DNA of 64,000 nt from Marisa cornuarietis (GCA_004794655.1 SMMW01000046.1:7241501-7305500); one strand, 5' to 3'. Positions 47,701-55,426 are shown, numbered from the stretch's first letter. The notes: generated from the sequence alone by a model not told the origin. A program made the numbers and translations.

Positions 47701-50700
47701 CTGACCGAAGACAAAAAAGAAAAAAAAAAAAAGAAAAAAAAAACAACAACAAAAAACCCGCAGGTGGTAGGGAGAGAAAACAAAAGCAGAGTATATTGCG
47801 AGCTCTTTCGCGCTGTCTGACTTGTTGCGTGGGGAATACGAGACTTAGGAGGTAACAAAAAGAACGTCGCTTCCACTGACGTCACAAAAAAATCATTTAA
47901 GAGATTTCCCTTCAAACTTCTAGTTATTTCAGATTACGGCTAGTCGAGTGGGACATGCATTTTTCAAAGGAACCGTTAACTTAAGCGTAAGCCCTTGTCA
48001 TAGGGCGTGTCCCTCCCCACCCCCACGACGCCCCCACACAGTTTGTCCGTAAAGAAACTGAGCTGCTATGAAATGGATAAAATGCAGCGGGAAGAATAAA
48101 TACAGGTGCTGAGTACCGCATACTCTGTCCCAGCTTTCACAGCATTGTAGATTTTATATAGCCTACTCTTACGTCCAACCCATACAGGCATAATATAGCT
48201 GGAGCTTACATAAGAAGTGACAACCTGACGTAGGAAAGGGTGCTTAAGTTTGAAGCTAAGTCTTACCGCTTAAGTTTTGGTGATAGGAAGCGTAGACCAG
48301 ACAAATGTTTAGACATATTTGGGAAAAATTTCTTGTTTGATGAGCTTGTTAGCATGTGTCGGTGTATACCCTGGTGTGTTGTGCCCTTACCTTCCACCTT
48401 CTCGTATACCTGTCTTTGTCTGCTCCGTTTCCTCTCCCCCAAACTGGGGCGTTAGTTTCCTTCTTTCTGCCTTCATGGACATTGCATATTAGTGGGCAGG
48501 TCTGTCCATAAAACTGCATATGAGTGGACCGGCTCCCCAATCACATTACAGGTTAACAAACTGAGGCCGGGTGCCACTGTTCTCTTTGACACTGCGGGTC
48601 AGTGGGCAGGCCATCTTTGGTTTTGCAAATTAGTGGCCAGACCCTCAACCTGTGCCTCTACAGGTTGAGCCGGCAGGTAGGAGAGCGGCATATTGCAGGC
48701 TTTCCGAGCGCTGCGTGTTCGCGTGTCTGTGACGTTCATGTGAATGTCTGCTCACCGACCCGTCTCCAATTGCCACATGCAAACATTATCCCCTGGGCAA
48801 CAACAGGCACTGGCGGAATTAATGTGCTTTACGAACAGGCCCTAACGTCGGCGAAATTAGCACAGGGGCCTGCTTTGTCGTGGATTTTCGTCCGGCGCAT
48901 CTTGCTCAGGGTGTGGAGGTCTTGCTGCAGCAGAAACAGCAGCACTAGCATCATGCACGCTTGCATCACGAAATAGGCTGAAGGGGTGGAGGGGGAAGAG
49001 ACAGGAGGCGCGCTTGGGGCGTTTGAGGATACTTTGCCTGGGGATGGGGGATACTGGAACCTAATCTCGGCTTTTGCCCAAAATGGCCTTCGTTACGAGG
49101 TCGTTTTTTGACTTGAAGACAAACGCACGCTGCTGGCGAAGGCTGGGAGGGGGGAGAGGAGAGGTGGGTGGGGAGAAGGGGGTATGAGTAGAGGGAGGTA
49201 GAAGGTGATGAAGACCCGGCTGATGGTACACAAATGAACACCATGGCGGACGTCTGTGATGGGACGTGTGGACATGACCTCCGGCAACGCGTCAGAGGGG
49301 GGTAATCCACGTGATTCAACTCCAAGTCACTTCTGCTTACCAGTTATGTTTTGTTGATTTAAAAAAAGCCAAAGATGAAGCTGTTTTGAGAGGGGGAGGG
49401 GGAAGGGTTAGAGAGAGAGAGATGGATGCATCACTTTACCTATTGTGTTGCGAGTTTAATTTGTTAGTTTCACCATGGAAGCAAAAGAAGTTCTTAAAAG
49501 GCCCACCTATTAACCTGCAGTATTTAGAGGACTTGGCCACTGACATTAAACGCCGATGTTTTCAAACACGATTTGAGGAATACGGACTACGAATATGAAG
49601 TCAGGCAAAATAATAGTGATAACACTAGTGTCTTGGTCTGTAGAGTATGTCGTCAGACAAAAAGAATAGTGTAACACTACTGTTCTGGTCTATAGAGTAT
49701 GTTGAAAAGAATAGTGTAACACTGGCGTCTTGGTCGGTGCAAGTTATACGATATGATATAGTTTACCTCAGTGGCGACTGCACAGGTTGACTAGAAAGAA
49801 AAGTCATGCGCACGCTGTCCGCGTCCATAGTGCCTGCTGCACGTACACAGACGTGCACTCCACAGTTGGTAGCAAAAGACCGGACATTTGAGGTCCCCCC
49901 CCCCCAATGCGTACGCACACGCGCATCCGTTTTGGCAAACAAGCGAATCAGCACATCATTAAAGTGCACACACTGCCATGTACCTTACACTGAAGCTTGA
50001 GAAATAAAATCCGTTAACGAGCTGGAATTGTCGAGTATAGTAGACAACCAGTGAGGTCAGATGTGATCCTTGATCTGTTCAGCCGCAATTTACCACGTGG
50101 TCAGCATTAACATACATCCTGTTGTGGGGGTGGGCTAGAGACCGCATACTGGAACACTCGAGCAGGCGAGAAATAAAGCACAGGGTTACGAATAGACGGG
50201 CTTGTGTTTCCTGTCGAAAGGTAAGACTACACACACCAATGTATGTAGCACAGCAAAATATTTCTGCAACAGAAGCGTGGCCATGGGGGCTGCTGATAGC
50301 TGCGGAGATCCCTGGCGCGACTGAGGAAGAGTCTTCCACTAAAGCACTTTATAGGGTGGCAAGTTAAGGCGATCCTCGCGACTAAAAGGCTAAGATCTTT
50401 ACCGTAAGAAGATCGGGGCAGCTAAGTTCTTTAGCTAATAATATGTGGGAAAGAAGCCAGATAGTTTGGGCAAGGTGGGTGTTGACTGTGAGAATTATCA
50501 AGCCACACCAGTGTGGAGGGCGCGGAATAACCCTGTGTCTTTTAGCGCCATAACTGGCTCTGGGAACATGAAGAGAGTTGACGGAAATGCTTGGCGAGGG
50601 AAGAGGATGAAGGCCCCGGGGCCGGTCGTGTTAAGTTTTCCCTTTTAATTTCACAACAAGACCTTAAAGCCGCATAGCTCTGAACAGTTAAGATACTTAG

Positions 50701-53135
50701 CGACTTGCGCTGCAAATCTGCCTGAGATTCGACACATGGGGAGAGAACTCAGGACTCCACTAGCCTCTAGTGTTTCTTTCTCTCTCTCTCCTCCCCCCCC
50801 CATCTCTCCTGTATTTCCACTAATCTTCTGTCTCCTTTCCTCCGATTTCCTCTTCCTTTACATTGGTCGCTGTATGGTTGCCTCTGCTGGAGTAAGGCTA
50901 AGGTGATCAAGACCAAGACAGTGAAAATCGTGAGACATGGGTTCAGTTCTCGTCTCTACCATTATTTTTTTCTCCGATGTGACACTTCTTTATAGTGCAG
51001 GTGGGAATACCAAGACTCTTGCTATTTTGAAAACTTCAACAATGTTCATACATTCGGACAGCATTTGCAATGGGGAAGACATTCAGAAGTGAAACTACTT
51101 TCCAGGGTTCAAAAGTCAGAGGTCAAGGGTAAAAAAAAAGGAAACACGTGTCTGTCATATTTTTGTCAGATGGGACCCACAGCAAGTGCCAAAGTAGGAA
51201 GCCGGTTCTGAAGAACAGTCTTATATATTCAGATCGTAGTGATGTCTCCTGGGATAGTTCTATGTCTTTGATCTGCGTTCAGTCGGTCTTCCACATGATT
51301 TGATTTTGATCCCACGCGTTTTGTCGGTGAATGGTCGTAGCTTTGACCGCCTGTTGTCCTACTTTTGCCGTTCATTGTATAGGTTTATCCGGTTCATAAG
51401 GTACAGTCAGAGATGAAATTGTTGGACATCTTCACGACTTTTAAAGGTCAAGCCGAGCGCAACATTATTTCCTTATGATCGGGTTAAGTTCGTTTTAAAA
51501 TAATAATTCCCAAAATATGAGTACATAAGTATGCTTAATTTTAAAGATATAAGCGTCCAAACATCGGCATTCTCACCTGCAAGTAGGAAGGCGGGAAAAA
51601 GTACTCTCCTGTACTGAAGGTTCTCTTATGCAATCAAAGTATTTGTAACAGTGAGTGTGCATGCTTTCAAGTCTAATGAAGAAACATCGCTCAGGTTGTC
51701 GTGTTCAAGAAGCGATTTTTTTGCCCCCAAAATGAAACAACTGATTTTGGAATACAGCCCTACAGATTGGAACTTTATTTAGAAGATTCGAATAATTAAA
51801 TGGTCCAAACTGAATTCATTCAACAGACTGGTAAGTCAATCAGATCAAAATTTAATGGGCAACAATAGTTAAAAATAACTGCTGATAAGGATTTCTTTAC
51901 AATTAAAAATATAATGATAGTTTGAAACATGTTTATTGATGTAAAAACTTATTTCTTCCTTATTTAGCTGCATGCAAAATTTTCTATTTACTTACTGATA
52001 CTCGCACGTGTTCCCGTTTAAGCTCTATATAATATATTTTTTCCTTTTTCTAGCTGTTTCGATCACGTACATCAGTGGTGCCCTCGCACTGTCAGTTGTT
52101 TTGAGCATTATGCTGGATAAAGATAGACTGATGATCTTGTGTTTGTGACTGTCACACGATGTTACTTAAAGACTAGACGGTGTAGAAACCGTCGAGGTTC
52201 CCTATCTGGTGCTTGATCTACCGGCAGTCGTAGTTCGTTTTAACATCTCGTGCTTTTGTATAGCAAGCACTGCTGTAGGAATAAGATTTCTTCATTTTAC
52301 TGAAAGTCAAAAACTTGCTTGTACTGTATAAGTGACTGGATAACAATCGATTTTGAAATGTTTTGAGCAAATTCTTGAGAACAGTGTGGGGACGAAGTTC
52401 GCATGGCATGTTTGAACAAAGCAGAGACCTGTATATACACATCTCTGAACAAAGTGAATCCACTGGCGTTTGCTGCCATTATCTTTAGGATTTCCTTCAT
52501 GAGTATAAACTAACTCCACCTGAGTGTCGAAGAGAGCATTCAGCAACAGCACAATGTGTCCTGGTCAGTTTTCTTTTACCAAGAATTGCATTTTTTCTCT
52601 TCGACTTCAGCTAGTGCAGCGGGGCTAGTTTTAGAAATACGTTCGTTTCGTCACTTCCTGTTTTCTCGACAAATCCAGGTGTGCTTAAGAGAAAAATATT
52701 AATATAAAATCTTTCATGCCTCATTGTCATAAAATACCACCGGAACATGTTCTTGTGACACTTTGTGCTTTATTTCCAGCGATTTTCGCTTAGCGCTTCT
52801 GTTGTCCTATAAACGATTTGCACGACCAACTCCTGGACGGCTGTCAGTGTGTGTGTATGTCTCCATCGCTGCTTCTCTGCTAGCTTTGACGTTAACGTTT
52901 TTGAGAGGGGTATAGAACTTGGCTAAACTTGCAGTTTTCGAGTTCGTAAACGTTTAAGTCGTTAACTGCGCAAAAATATATAATTAGTTTTAGCCAGCAC
53001 TGCTATCTGCTGATAATCGAAAACCAAAGATGCGGTCAGTTGCACAGAAATGTTGACCATGTGATAAATATAGCTACAATTATCTAAAACCTCAGTAACT
53101 CTCTCTCCTTCCCTTTTTCTTCCTCTCTGTTTCTT

Positions 53136-53169
<34 letters not shown>

Positions 53170-53776
53170 ATAGGCATTGGTAATTGGAAGTGAGTGGCTG
53201 TGTTTTCACCAGTTTCAATTTTATTATTACCTTCTTTTCTTTTTTGTTTAGCTTGATTGCCAGAAAAAAAATCCAAGTCAATAAAATGATTGCATCAAAC
53301 TAAAACTTTAGAAATGTTGAACTTCCCTTCGGTTGTTACATTATTTATGTGGACCTTGTGTTGTGCTCCTTAATACTGCAGTTTTTATGTCTTTGATAGT
53401 TCGACTTCCCACTTATAAGGACTTTAAGATGCTGTTAGGTTTCTTAGTCTGCCCGCTTTCATCATATTTTTGTCCTTTTTTAGTCTGTCCACCTGTACGT
53501 TGTGACGCGTTTGTTGGTGTGGAGAGAGAGAAGCGGCGAGGAAGTGTTCCTGACCTTTCCCAAAAGACCGATTTACCCCTGACCGCTAGATCTCTTTTTC
53601 TGCCATTCTTCCGCTCTTGTGCTCCTCTTCGTGGCTAGGTGCCAGAAAGTGGTTTAAGAAGAAAAGTAGATTTGGTGATATCGCCTTTTTTTTGTGTTGC
53701 AGGGAGAAGGAAGATGACTTGGAGCGGCGCTACGAGCTGCTGAACCGTGAACTGCGCGCCATGATGTCCATTGAAG
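18610..53776 (+). CDS. EHBP1: EH-domain-binding protein 1, 5' 19 coding exons (3' end beyond window)
   Basis: Adaptor linking endosomal tubules, EHD proteins, Rab8/10-family GTPases and actin. Exons: 18610-18710, 18932-18989, 19237-19386, 23193-23371, 23839-24098, 25363-25879, 27713-27782, 28075-28241, 28977-29025, 29180-29835, 31242-31275, 31741-31908, 32825-32954, 36194-36330, 36813-36843, 37367-37452, 40449-40569, 41310-41409 and 53703-53776. All phases close (3088 nt, 1029 codons). An N-terminal NT-C2 domain (1 to about 165) starts [19 protein letters not shown], nearly as in human EHBP1. Six NPF motifs (EHD binding) follow. The CH domain spans about 455-560 and the bMERB domain starts near 925. 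The final bMERB helix and any C-terminal prenylation box lie past 64000. A vertebrate-type EHBP1/EHBP1L1 split is not expected here. Identity is confident; exact borders of exons 8 and 16 have in-frame alternatives. Confidence 0.93.
18932..18989 (+). CDS. EHBP1: EHBP1 coding exon 2 (NT-C2)
   Basis: Completes Trp34 and encodes [19 protein letters not shown], the conserved VVWTRR strand. Acceptor TTGTGCAG, donor GTTAAT, phase 0 end. Confidence 0.93.
19237..19386 (+). CDS. EHBP1: EHBP1 coding exon 3 (NT-C2)
   Basis: Fifty codons (54-103) with conserved [19 protein letters not shown] and [13 protein letters not shown]. Acceptor TCCTTTCAG, donor GTAAGT. Confidence 0.95.
19650..19913. mobile_element. 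MITE (family with GGGGCCAGTTGCAC ends), copy 1
   Basis: Strongly similar along its length to 26875-27137, for example ACCACAATTTTAGAATTTTT and CTTTCCATCCTGT. The right end TGTGCAACTGGCCCC is intact; the left end has decayed to AGTTGGACAACACATTT. Superfamily not assigned because no clear target duplication is visible. Confidence 0.75.
20160..20705 (+). other. Intronic stretch, unidentified coding-like relic
   Basis: An open stretch of about 88 codons (20164-20430) begins at an ATG but has no recognisable motif or splice support. It abuts the 3' tail of the LINE below. It may be part of an older mobile element. Confidence 0.25.
20708..22465 (-). mobile_element. CR1-like LINE, 5'-truncated, about 1.75 kb, with (ATC)n 3' tail
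   Basis: Minus-strand reverse transcriptase in several frames: [41 protein letters not shown] block, [20 protein letters not shown], and the catalytic FFADDTQ. Then [19 protein letters not shown] and [17 protein letters not shown]. In-frame stops make it dead, although the Asp-Asp pair persists. Its 3' end runs into a (TGATGA)n array at 20708-20759, which is the microsatellite tail typical of CR1/L2-type elements. Lies in EHBP1 intron 3. Confidence 0.85.
22466..23192. other. EHBP1 intron 3, 3' part, no feature
   Basis: AT-rich intron sequence without recognisable repeats or exons apart from the acceptor region of exon 4. Confidence 0.5.
23193..23371 (+). CDS. EHBP1: EHBP1 coding exon 4 (NT-C2 end)
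   Basis: Residues 104-162 with [14 protein letters not shown] and the conserved [12 protein letters not shown] end. Acceptor TTTCTAG, donor GTAAGA at 23372. The last 42 bases and the donor are tandemly duplicated just downstream (see repeat 23330-23491). Confidence 0.93.
23330..23491 (+). repeat. 81-bp tandem duplication of the exon 4 end and splice donor
   Basis: Copy 1 is 23330-23410 and copy 2 is 23411-23491, over 90 percent alike by eye. Copy 1 holds the last 42 coding bases of exon 4 and its GT donor (23372-23373). In copy 2 the donor position (23453-23454) reads AT, so it should be dead, while the reading frame stays open. Confidence 0.9.
23839..24098 (+). CDS. EHBP1: EHBP1 coding exon 5
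   Basis: Begins [20 protein letters not shown] (conserved after the C2 domain), then acidic sequence and two NPF motifs, GNPFPT and LNPFGS. Acceptor GGTAACAG, donor GTATTG (weak). Read-through would stop at 24139-24141. Confidence 0.9.
24143..24709 (+). repeat. Tandem duplication, about 270-bp unit, with AATAAA in each copy
   Basis: Two adjacent copies starting TTTAAAGTACATTTT at 24143 and 24415. They share CTCAAATAATATTAT, TTGATCTGGTAAATGAACTG and TTAGGCAGTTTGTG. Copy 2 has a 20-odd-bp insertion. AATAAA occurs at 24204-24209 and 24471-24476. In EHBP1 intron 5. Confidence 0.9.
24710..25362. other. EHBP1 intron 5, 3' part, nothing seen
   Basis: AT-rich, low-complexity intron with short TA-repeat patches. 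No repeat family or exon recognised. Confidence 0.5.
25363..25879 (+). CDS. EHBP1: EHBP1 coding exon 6 (NPF-rich linker)
   Basis: 517 nt encoding [20 protein letters not shown], then KNPFDDPP and INPFGES, three NPF motifs for EHD binding, followed by Ser/Pro/Lys-rich disordered sequence. Acceptor after a long T run, donor GTGAGT. Confidence 0.92.
25880..26874. other. EHBP1 intron 6, 5' part
   Basis: AT-rich with an imperfect TTTAATAATTTAATAATATT array at about 26588-26640 and a (TTA)n run at 26701-26723. No exon recognised. Confidence 0.5.
26875..27137. mobile_element. MITE (family with GGGGCCAGTTGCAC ends), copy 2
   Basis: 263 bp with inverted ends GGGGCCAGTTGCACA and TGTGCAACTGGCCCC. It matches 19650-19913 in the same orientation. 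Flanks (TTCT left, TGAT right) show no obvious target-site duplication. Confidence 0.85.
27713..27782 (+). CDS. EHBP1: EHBP1 coding exon 7
   Basis: Short exon encoding [23 protein letters not shown] (disordered linker). Acceptor TCTTTTCAG, donor GTAAAT, frame closes on both sides. Confidence 0.75.
28075..28241 (+). CDS. EHBP1: EHBP1 coding exon 8 (CH domain, first part)
   Basis: Contains [20 protein letters not shown] and [19 protein letters not shown], hallmark CH-domain helices. Start 28075 (after AAACAG) is preferred; 28096 (after CACAG) is also in frame. Donor GTATGG. Confidence 0.92.
28242..28976. other. EHBP1 intron 8
   Basis: Contains an unusually GC-richer block (about 28380-28770) unlike the surrounding intron, perhaps an inserted element, but no terminal repeats or motifs were identified. 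A (TC)n run lies at 28887-28909. Confidence 0.4.
28977..29025 (+). CDS. EHBP1: EHBP1 coding exon 9 (CH domain, middle)
   Basis: 49 nt encoding [16 protein letters not shown], the conserved CH linker between helices. Acceptor TTTGTTGCAG, donor GTAAGT. Confidence 0.92.
29180..29835 (+). CDS. EHBP1: EHBP1 coding exon 10 (CH domain end and linker)
   Basis: Starts [20 protein letters not shown], ending the CH domain at about [12 protein letters not shown] long charged linker follows, with RAPPPPDSG and a sixth NPF motif (MNPFDSDEE). Acceptor AAATCAG, donor GTTAGC. Confidence 0.93.
29836..30175. other. EHBP1 intron 10, 5' part
   Basis: AT-rich with a short GC-richer patch near 30000-30160. No feature recognised. 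Confidence 0.4.
30176..30895 (+). repeat. Minisatellite, about 55-60-bp unit, interrupted by a LINE
   Basis: About seven imperfect units of the type CAGGAGGAGTTTGTCATAGC ... TACCATTATTAGTATGCATA ... CAGCATTGTCTG. Units lie at 30185-30270 and 30617-30890, with the LINE fragment in between. In EHBP1 intron 10. Confidence 0.85.
30271..30616 (-). mobile_element. RTE-like LINE, 3' end fragment inserted in the minisatellite
   Basis: The minus strand has about 85 codons without a stop: [37 protein letters not shown], and [16 protein letters not shown]. This is the conserved C-terminus of a widespread invertebrate LINE group (RTE-like by my reading). It ends in a GAAGAAGAAGAA-type tail. It is flanked by AGCTATTACCATT (30260-30272) and AGCTACTACCATT (30617-30629), a 13-bp target duplication with one mismatch. 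Confidence 0.8.
31242..31275 (+). CDS. EHBP1: EHBP1 coding exon 11 (34-nt microexon)
   Basis: Encodes [11 protein letters not shown] after completing a Lys codon. Acceptor TTGCCTTCAG, donor GTGAGT. Supported mainly by phase and good splice sites. Confidence 0.75.
31276..31740. other. EHBP1 intron 11, nothing seen
   Basis: AT-rich intron with no repeat or RNA recognised. The same holds for intron 12 (31909-32824), apart from a short GA run near 32697-32715. Confidence 0.5.
31741..31908 (+). CDS. EHBP1: EHBP1 coding exon 12
   Basis: Contains [19 protein letters not shown], homologous to the ELKERARVLLEQAR segment of vertebrate EHBP1, and a poly-Ala run. Acceptor TTCTGCAG, donor GTAAAA, 56 codons. 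Confidence 0.9.
32825..32954 (+). CDS. EHBP1: EHBP1 coding exon 13
   Basis: Encodes [20 protein letters not shown], the second conserved coiled segment in this linker (vertebrate RRRQLRERARQLIAEAR). Acceptor TATTCAG, donor GTAGGA. Confidence 0.9.
32955..33359. other. EHBP1 intron 13, 5' part
   Basis: No exon or repeat family recognised. Confidence 0.4.
33360..33535 (-). repeat. Possible SINE relic
   Basis: CCAAAAGTCACAGAGCC at the left resembles the end of the relic at 7985-8215. On the minus strand a B-box-like GGTTTGAGGCC follows a possible A-box. Strongly decayed. Confidence 0.3.
33536..35955. other. EHBP1 intron 13, central part
   Basis: Long AT-rich stretch. Short (ATT)n at 34275-34297 and an alternating GT-rich patch near 35710-35755. 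No exon, RNA gene or classified repeat seen. Confidence 0.5.
35956..35984 (+). other. EHBP1: Candidate 29-nt cassette exon of EHBP1
   Basis: Bounded by TGTCGACAG and GTGAGA. Read in frame after exon 13 it encodes [10 protein letters not shown] and ends in phase 0. Inclusion would require the alternative exon 14 acceptor at 36202, which exists and keeps the frame. Inferred only. Confidence 0.3.
36194..36330 (+). CDS. EHBP1: EHBP1 coding exon 14
   Basis: Encodes [20 protein letters not shown] through PFQERLDM. Joined directly to exon 13 its first codon is G+AT. A second acceptor at 36202 (TTTACAG) fits only if a 29-nt cassette at 35956-35984 is included. Donor GTAATA. Confidence 0.75.
36813..36843 (+). 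CDS. EHBP1: EHBP1 coding exon 15 (31-nt microexon)
   Basis: Encodes [10 protein letters not shown]. Acceptor TGTTTTAG, non-consensus-leaning donor GTCAGC. Phase joins exons 14 and 16 correctly. Confidence 0.7.
37046..37362 (+). repeat. Minisatellite, about 55-60-bp unit, abutting EHBP1 exon 16
   Basis: About five to six imperfect units around TATTTCAGTTTATAAGGTCA, TTGTGATGATACAGGGAGG and ACAGACAAAGA. It begins after a G9 run (37040-37048) and ends 2-5 bases before the exon 16 acceptor. Confidence 0.85.
37367..37452 (+). CDS. EHBP1: EHBP1 coding exon 16
   Basis: Encodes [20 protein letters not shown] then LYLGLRIDE, leading into the bMERB domain. Acceptor is a tandem CAGCAG (start 37367 or 37364, both in frame) lying at the very end of a minisatellite. 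Donor GTGAGT. Confidence 0.85.
37453..40448. other. EHBP1 intron 16
   Basis: Three kilobases of AT-rich, CpG-poor sequence. It contains a perfect 37-bp tandem duplication (38973-39009 and 39010-39046) and a shorter duplicated CATTCACATCAGTAT near 39650 and 39700. No exon recognised; the open frame at 37901-38209 has no support. Confidence 0.5.
38973..39046. repeat. 37-bp perfect tandem duplication
   Basis: Unit ACATATATAACAATGTTACG followed by TATTGTGCTTTTGATCT, two identical copies. Confidence 0.9.
40449..40569 (+). CDS. EHBP1: EHBP1 coding exon 17 (bMERB)
   Basis: Encodes [20 protein letters not shown] ... [12 protein letters not shown], the first bMERB helix. Acceptor TGTTTAG, donor GTGTGT. 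Confidence 0.93.
40590..40810 (+). repeat. tRNA-derived SINE copy (family B)
   Basis: Plus-strand copy: CTAGAGCACTGGCATGTTCA (tRNA-like head), then GCAGCAAACTTACCCCAGTT, GGGTATATACCTGACTC and GTTAGGGAATGCCTTAAC. In EHBP1 intron 17. Confidence 0.6.
41310..41409 (+). CDS. EHBP1: EHBP1 coding exon 18 (bMERB)
   Basis: Encodes [31 protein letters not shown], with the highly conserved [15 protein letters not shown] core of the Rab-binding helix. Acceptor CTATCCAG, donor GTGAGT. Confidence 0.95.
41410..42060. other. EHBP1 intron 18, AT-rich 5' part
   Basis: Contains two to three degenerate repeats of about 60 bp (AATAATGATG, TGACAGTAG, TAAATACCA at 41580-41760). CpG-poor like the upstream gene body. 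Confidence 0.5.
42697..42790. repeat. 47-bp perfect tandem duplication
   Basis: Two identical copies (42697-42743 and 42744-42790) starting GATATCACCACATGGATACA. Perfect identity suggests recent origin or an assembly artefact. Confidence 0.92.
43540..43900. promoter_or_regulatory. Candidate intronic regulatory island
   Basis: GC-rich, non-repetitive sequence with homeodomain-type motifs: TTAATTTAGC near 43557, GATTAATC at 43801-43808, TCTAATTTGC near 43818, and CCAATCAGG near 43864. Conservation cannot be tested here; the call rests on composition and motif density. Confidence 0.3.
44088..44136. repeat. Compound (CA)n(CG)n(CA)n microsatellite
   Basis: Alternating purine-pyrimidine run including CGCGCGCGC in the middle, prone to Z-DNA. 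Confidence 0.9.
44220..44420. promoter_or_regulatory. Candidate intronic regulatory island
   Basis: GC-rich unique sequence with GGCTCTAATTAGCTTG (homeodomain core), GCGCCAATGAC and GCTATTAAACCACTTGAG (NKX-like CACTTGAG). Composition-based inference. Confidence 0.28.
46140..46720. promoter_or_regulatory. Candidate intronic regulatory island
   Basis: GC-rich unique stretch with open frames on both strands but no splice-consistent coding signal. Contains CAGTCATTAGTCAGG and TTTTATCGATAAA. An acceptor-like TGTTGACAG precedes 46155, but no matching donor or homology is visible. Confidence 0.25.
48480..48640. promoter_or_regulatory. Cluster of four TGCAWATTAGTGG-type motifs
   Basis: Related 13-mers at 48483 (TGCATATTAGTGG), 48515 (TGCATATGAGTGG), 48593 (TGCGGGTCAGTGG) and 48624 (TGCAAATTAGTGG), arranged as two pairs with 31-32-bp spacing. 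TGCAAAT/TGCATAT resemble POU-domain half sites. It could also be a decayed minisatellite. Confidence 0.4.
48641..48960. promoter_or_regulatory. Candidate intronic regulatory island
   Basis: Unique GC-rich sequence with CACATGCAAACATTATCCCC (octamer-like plus a K50-type TTATCC) at about 48774, CCTGGGCAACAACAGG and GGCGGAATTAATGTG. Composition-based inference. Confidence 0.3.
49596..49740. repeat. Minisatellite, about 52-bp unit, 2.7 copies
   Basis: Units share AATAGTGTAACACT, TCTTGGTCTGTAGAGTATGT and GTCAGACAAAAA. Degenerate tandem array. Confidence 0.8.
53136..53169. repeat. (TG)n microsatellite
   Basis: Uninterrupted TG dinucleotides for roughly 30 bp, preceded by a pyrimidine-rich stretch. 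Confidence 0.95.
53703..53776 (+). CDS. EHBP1: EHBP1 coding exon 19 (bMERB), last one seen
   Basis: Encodes [24 protein letters not shown], almost identical to vertebrate EHBP1. Acceptor TTTGTGTTGCAG, donor GTAAGC with one G carried over, as expected for a following Asp codon. No further bMERB exon was found up to 64000. Confidence 0.95.
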
Positions 53777-55426
53777 GTAAGCGGCTCGCTGCGTACGCCA
53801 TTGCTGTTCGCACTCGCTGACCATTAAACCACACTTAGTGGGGACCTTGTTTTTTTCTTTTCTTGTTTTTTTTCCTACGTTCTTTCTATTTTTCTTATGT
53901 TTTGTTGTCTTTTTTAAATTCCTTTTCTTGTCTTTTCTTTCCCGCTGTCCTTATGTTTTCTTTTCTTTTTTGTTGCTCGTTTTTTTTTCTTTTGTGTTTT
54001 CCTTTTTCTATTTCTTTTTATTTCGTTTTTTTAAAAAGGTTTTGATTTTTATAATCACAGTAGTTGTGTGTAACGTGCACCCGCCCACTTACAAACGCAC
54101 CTGTAAACGCACGGAGAGGGATGGAGACCAAGAGAATCTTTAATGTGATCTTATAATCTTCTTTAATATTTTAATCAATATTTTATATTTAATAATATTG
54201 ATTAAAGAGCAGTTATCCAGTGGTTGGGCAGATTTAAAATTTTTTTTTTAGTATTGTTGGTTTGTTCGTATGATGGAATATTAGGTACGTTACATAAGGC
54301 CTCGCACCGAAAAGGACCCAGAGAGTGATTTAGTTTGAGGTAACAAAATATTTATTTTCACACCTGTTACGGAGACTGGCGATGTGGTGTTGTGCAGCAA
54401 AAACAATAGTGGCCTTGACGTAATAGAAGTCATATTGACGAAGGTAGCTTCGAGTTAGAATACGTGACACGTGATTAAAAATAACGTTGCTGATTATGGC
54501 TGATACCTTGATGAGAGTGGCACGAGTGCACTCAGTTCAGGAAGATGTTGGTGAGGTCAGCGGTGCAAGTGCCTGATCAGACCAGGGGGCCAACAAAGTG
54601 GGTAGGCTGGCAAGTGACGGTAAGTTGTCAGGACATTCTCCGCCTCAGTGCACGCAGGGCCGCGCGCGCCACTTCTGCTTGAGAATGTCACAGTGTCGAC
54701 CCGCGTCATGCCAAGTATCAGACCGTCTTTTGTTTCGTTGTTCATGGTGGACGGCAGTTGAGTACAAACTTCTGAGCCGCCCCTTTGCCAGGCGCCTGCA
54801 TTCAGTCTTTTTAATAATAACAATAATAAAAAAGTTGGGGTAGGGTGGGTAGTGTGGCACACGTGCTGTGTGCGATAATTAGCTCGACTTTTTAGCTGCT
54901 TTGGCCAGTTTAGTTCACTCCACGTCTAAACATGATCTACTGGATCCAACTAATTTTACCATTCCCACTTCTCTTCCTCCCTCCCTCTGCCCAACCCCCT
55001 ACCTTCCCCAATTGCGAACTGTTCATATTACATGGGGTGGATAGCGCAATTTGGGATACAGCTGTTTTTTTTGTTTTGCCCTTTCATGTTGTGCGCACGC
55101 GTGCACTCGTCTCCCAACGTCGTCGAGACGCAACAAGCACGCGCTCATGCGAACGGGCACGCGCACAGAGGGCTGGCTGTAGGCAGGCAGGAGGCCAAAC
55201 CCACTGCCAAATCACTGCCTGCACGGAAGCTGCACTTCAGGGTCTTCACTAAAGGCTCTTCTTGACCATAAATATGGAGGAAGGAGAATTTGACATGACG
55301 CTTTCATAGAAACTTTGCTAAACGTGGTCATACATTAGTCCACATGTGTCTGGTTAAGAATAGCCTTCGATTTTTTTATTATTATTATTAAACACAGCGA
55401 ACCGTTTATTCTGCCTTTTCTTTCAG
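53777..55426. other. EHBP1 intron after exon 19, 5' part
   Basis: Begins with a long T/CT-rich tract (53840-54040). A perfect 13-bp inverted repeat with an 11-base loop lies at 54170-54206. Otherwise unique sequence, no exon recognised. Confidence 0.5.

Larger units (their letters stand above)
42061..53702. other. EHBP1 intron 18, CpG-rich, transposon-poor part
   Basis: From about 42.06-42.3 kb CG dinucleotides become frequent and GC content rises, and this persists to 64 kb. Apart from the tandem repeats and candidate regulatory islands listed separately, I saw no recognised transposons, and no exon before 53703. At 50880-50965 a GGGTTCAGTTCTCGTC stretch resembles the family A SINE B-box and may be a relic. 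The stretches 44430-46130, 46750-48470, 48980-49590 and 49745-53690 hold nothing else I can support. Confidence 0.55.

Noticed and set aside
47388..47915. 175-codon minus-strand frame
   Set aside because: Contains a long Phe run derived from a poly(A)/poly(T) tract and has no family features.
53838..54143. Phe-rich open frame after exon 19
   Set aside because: Translation of a T/CT-rich low-complexity intron tract.
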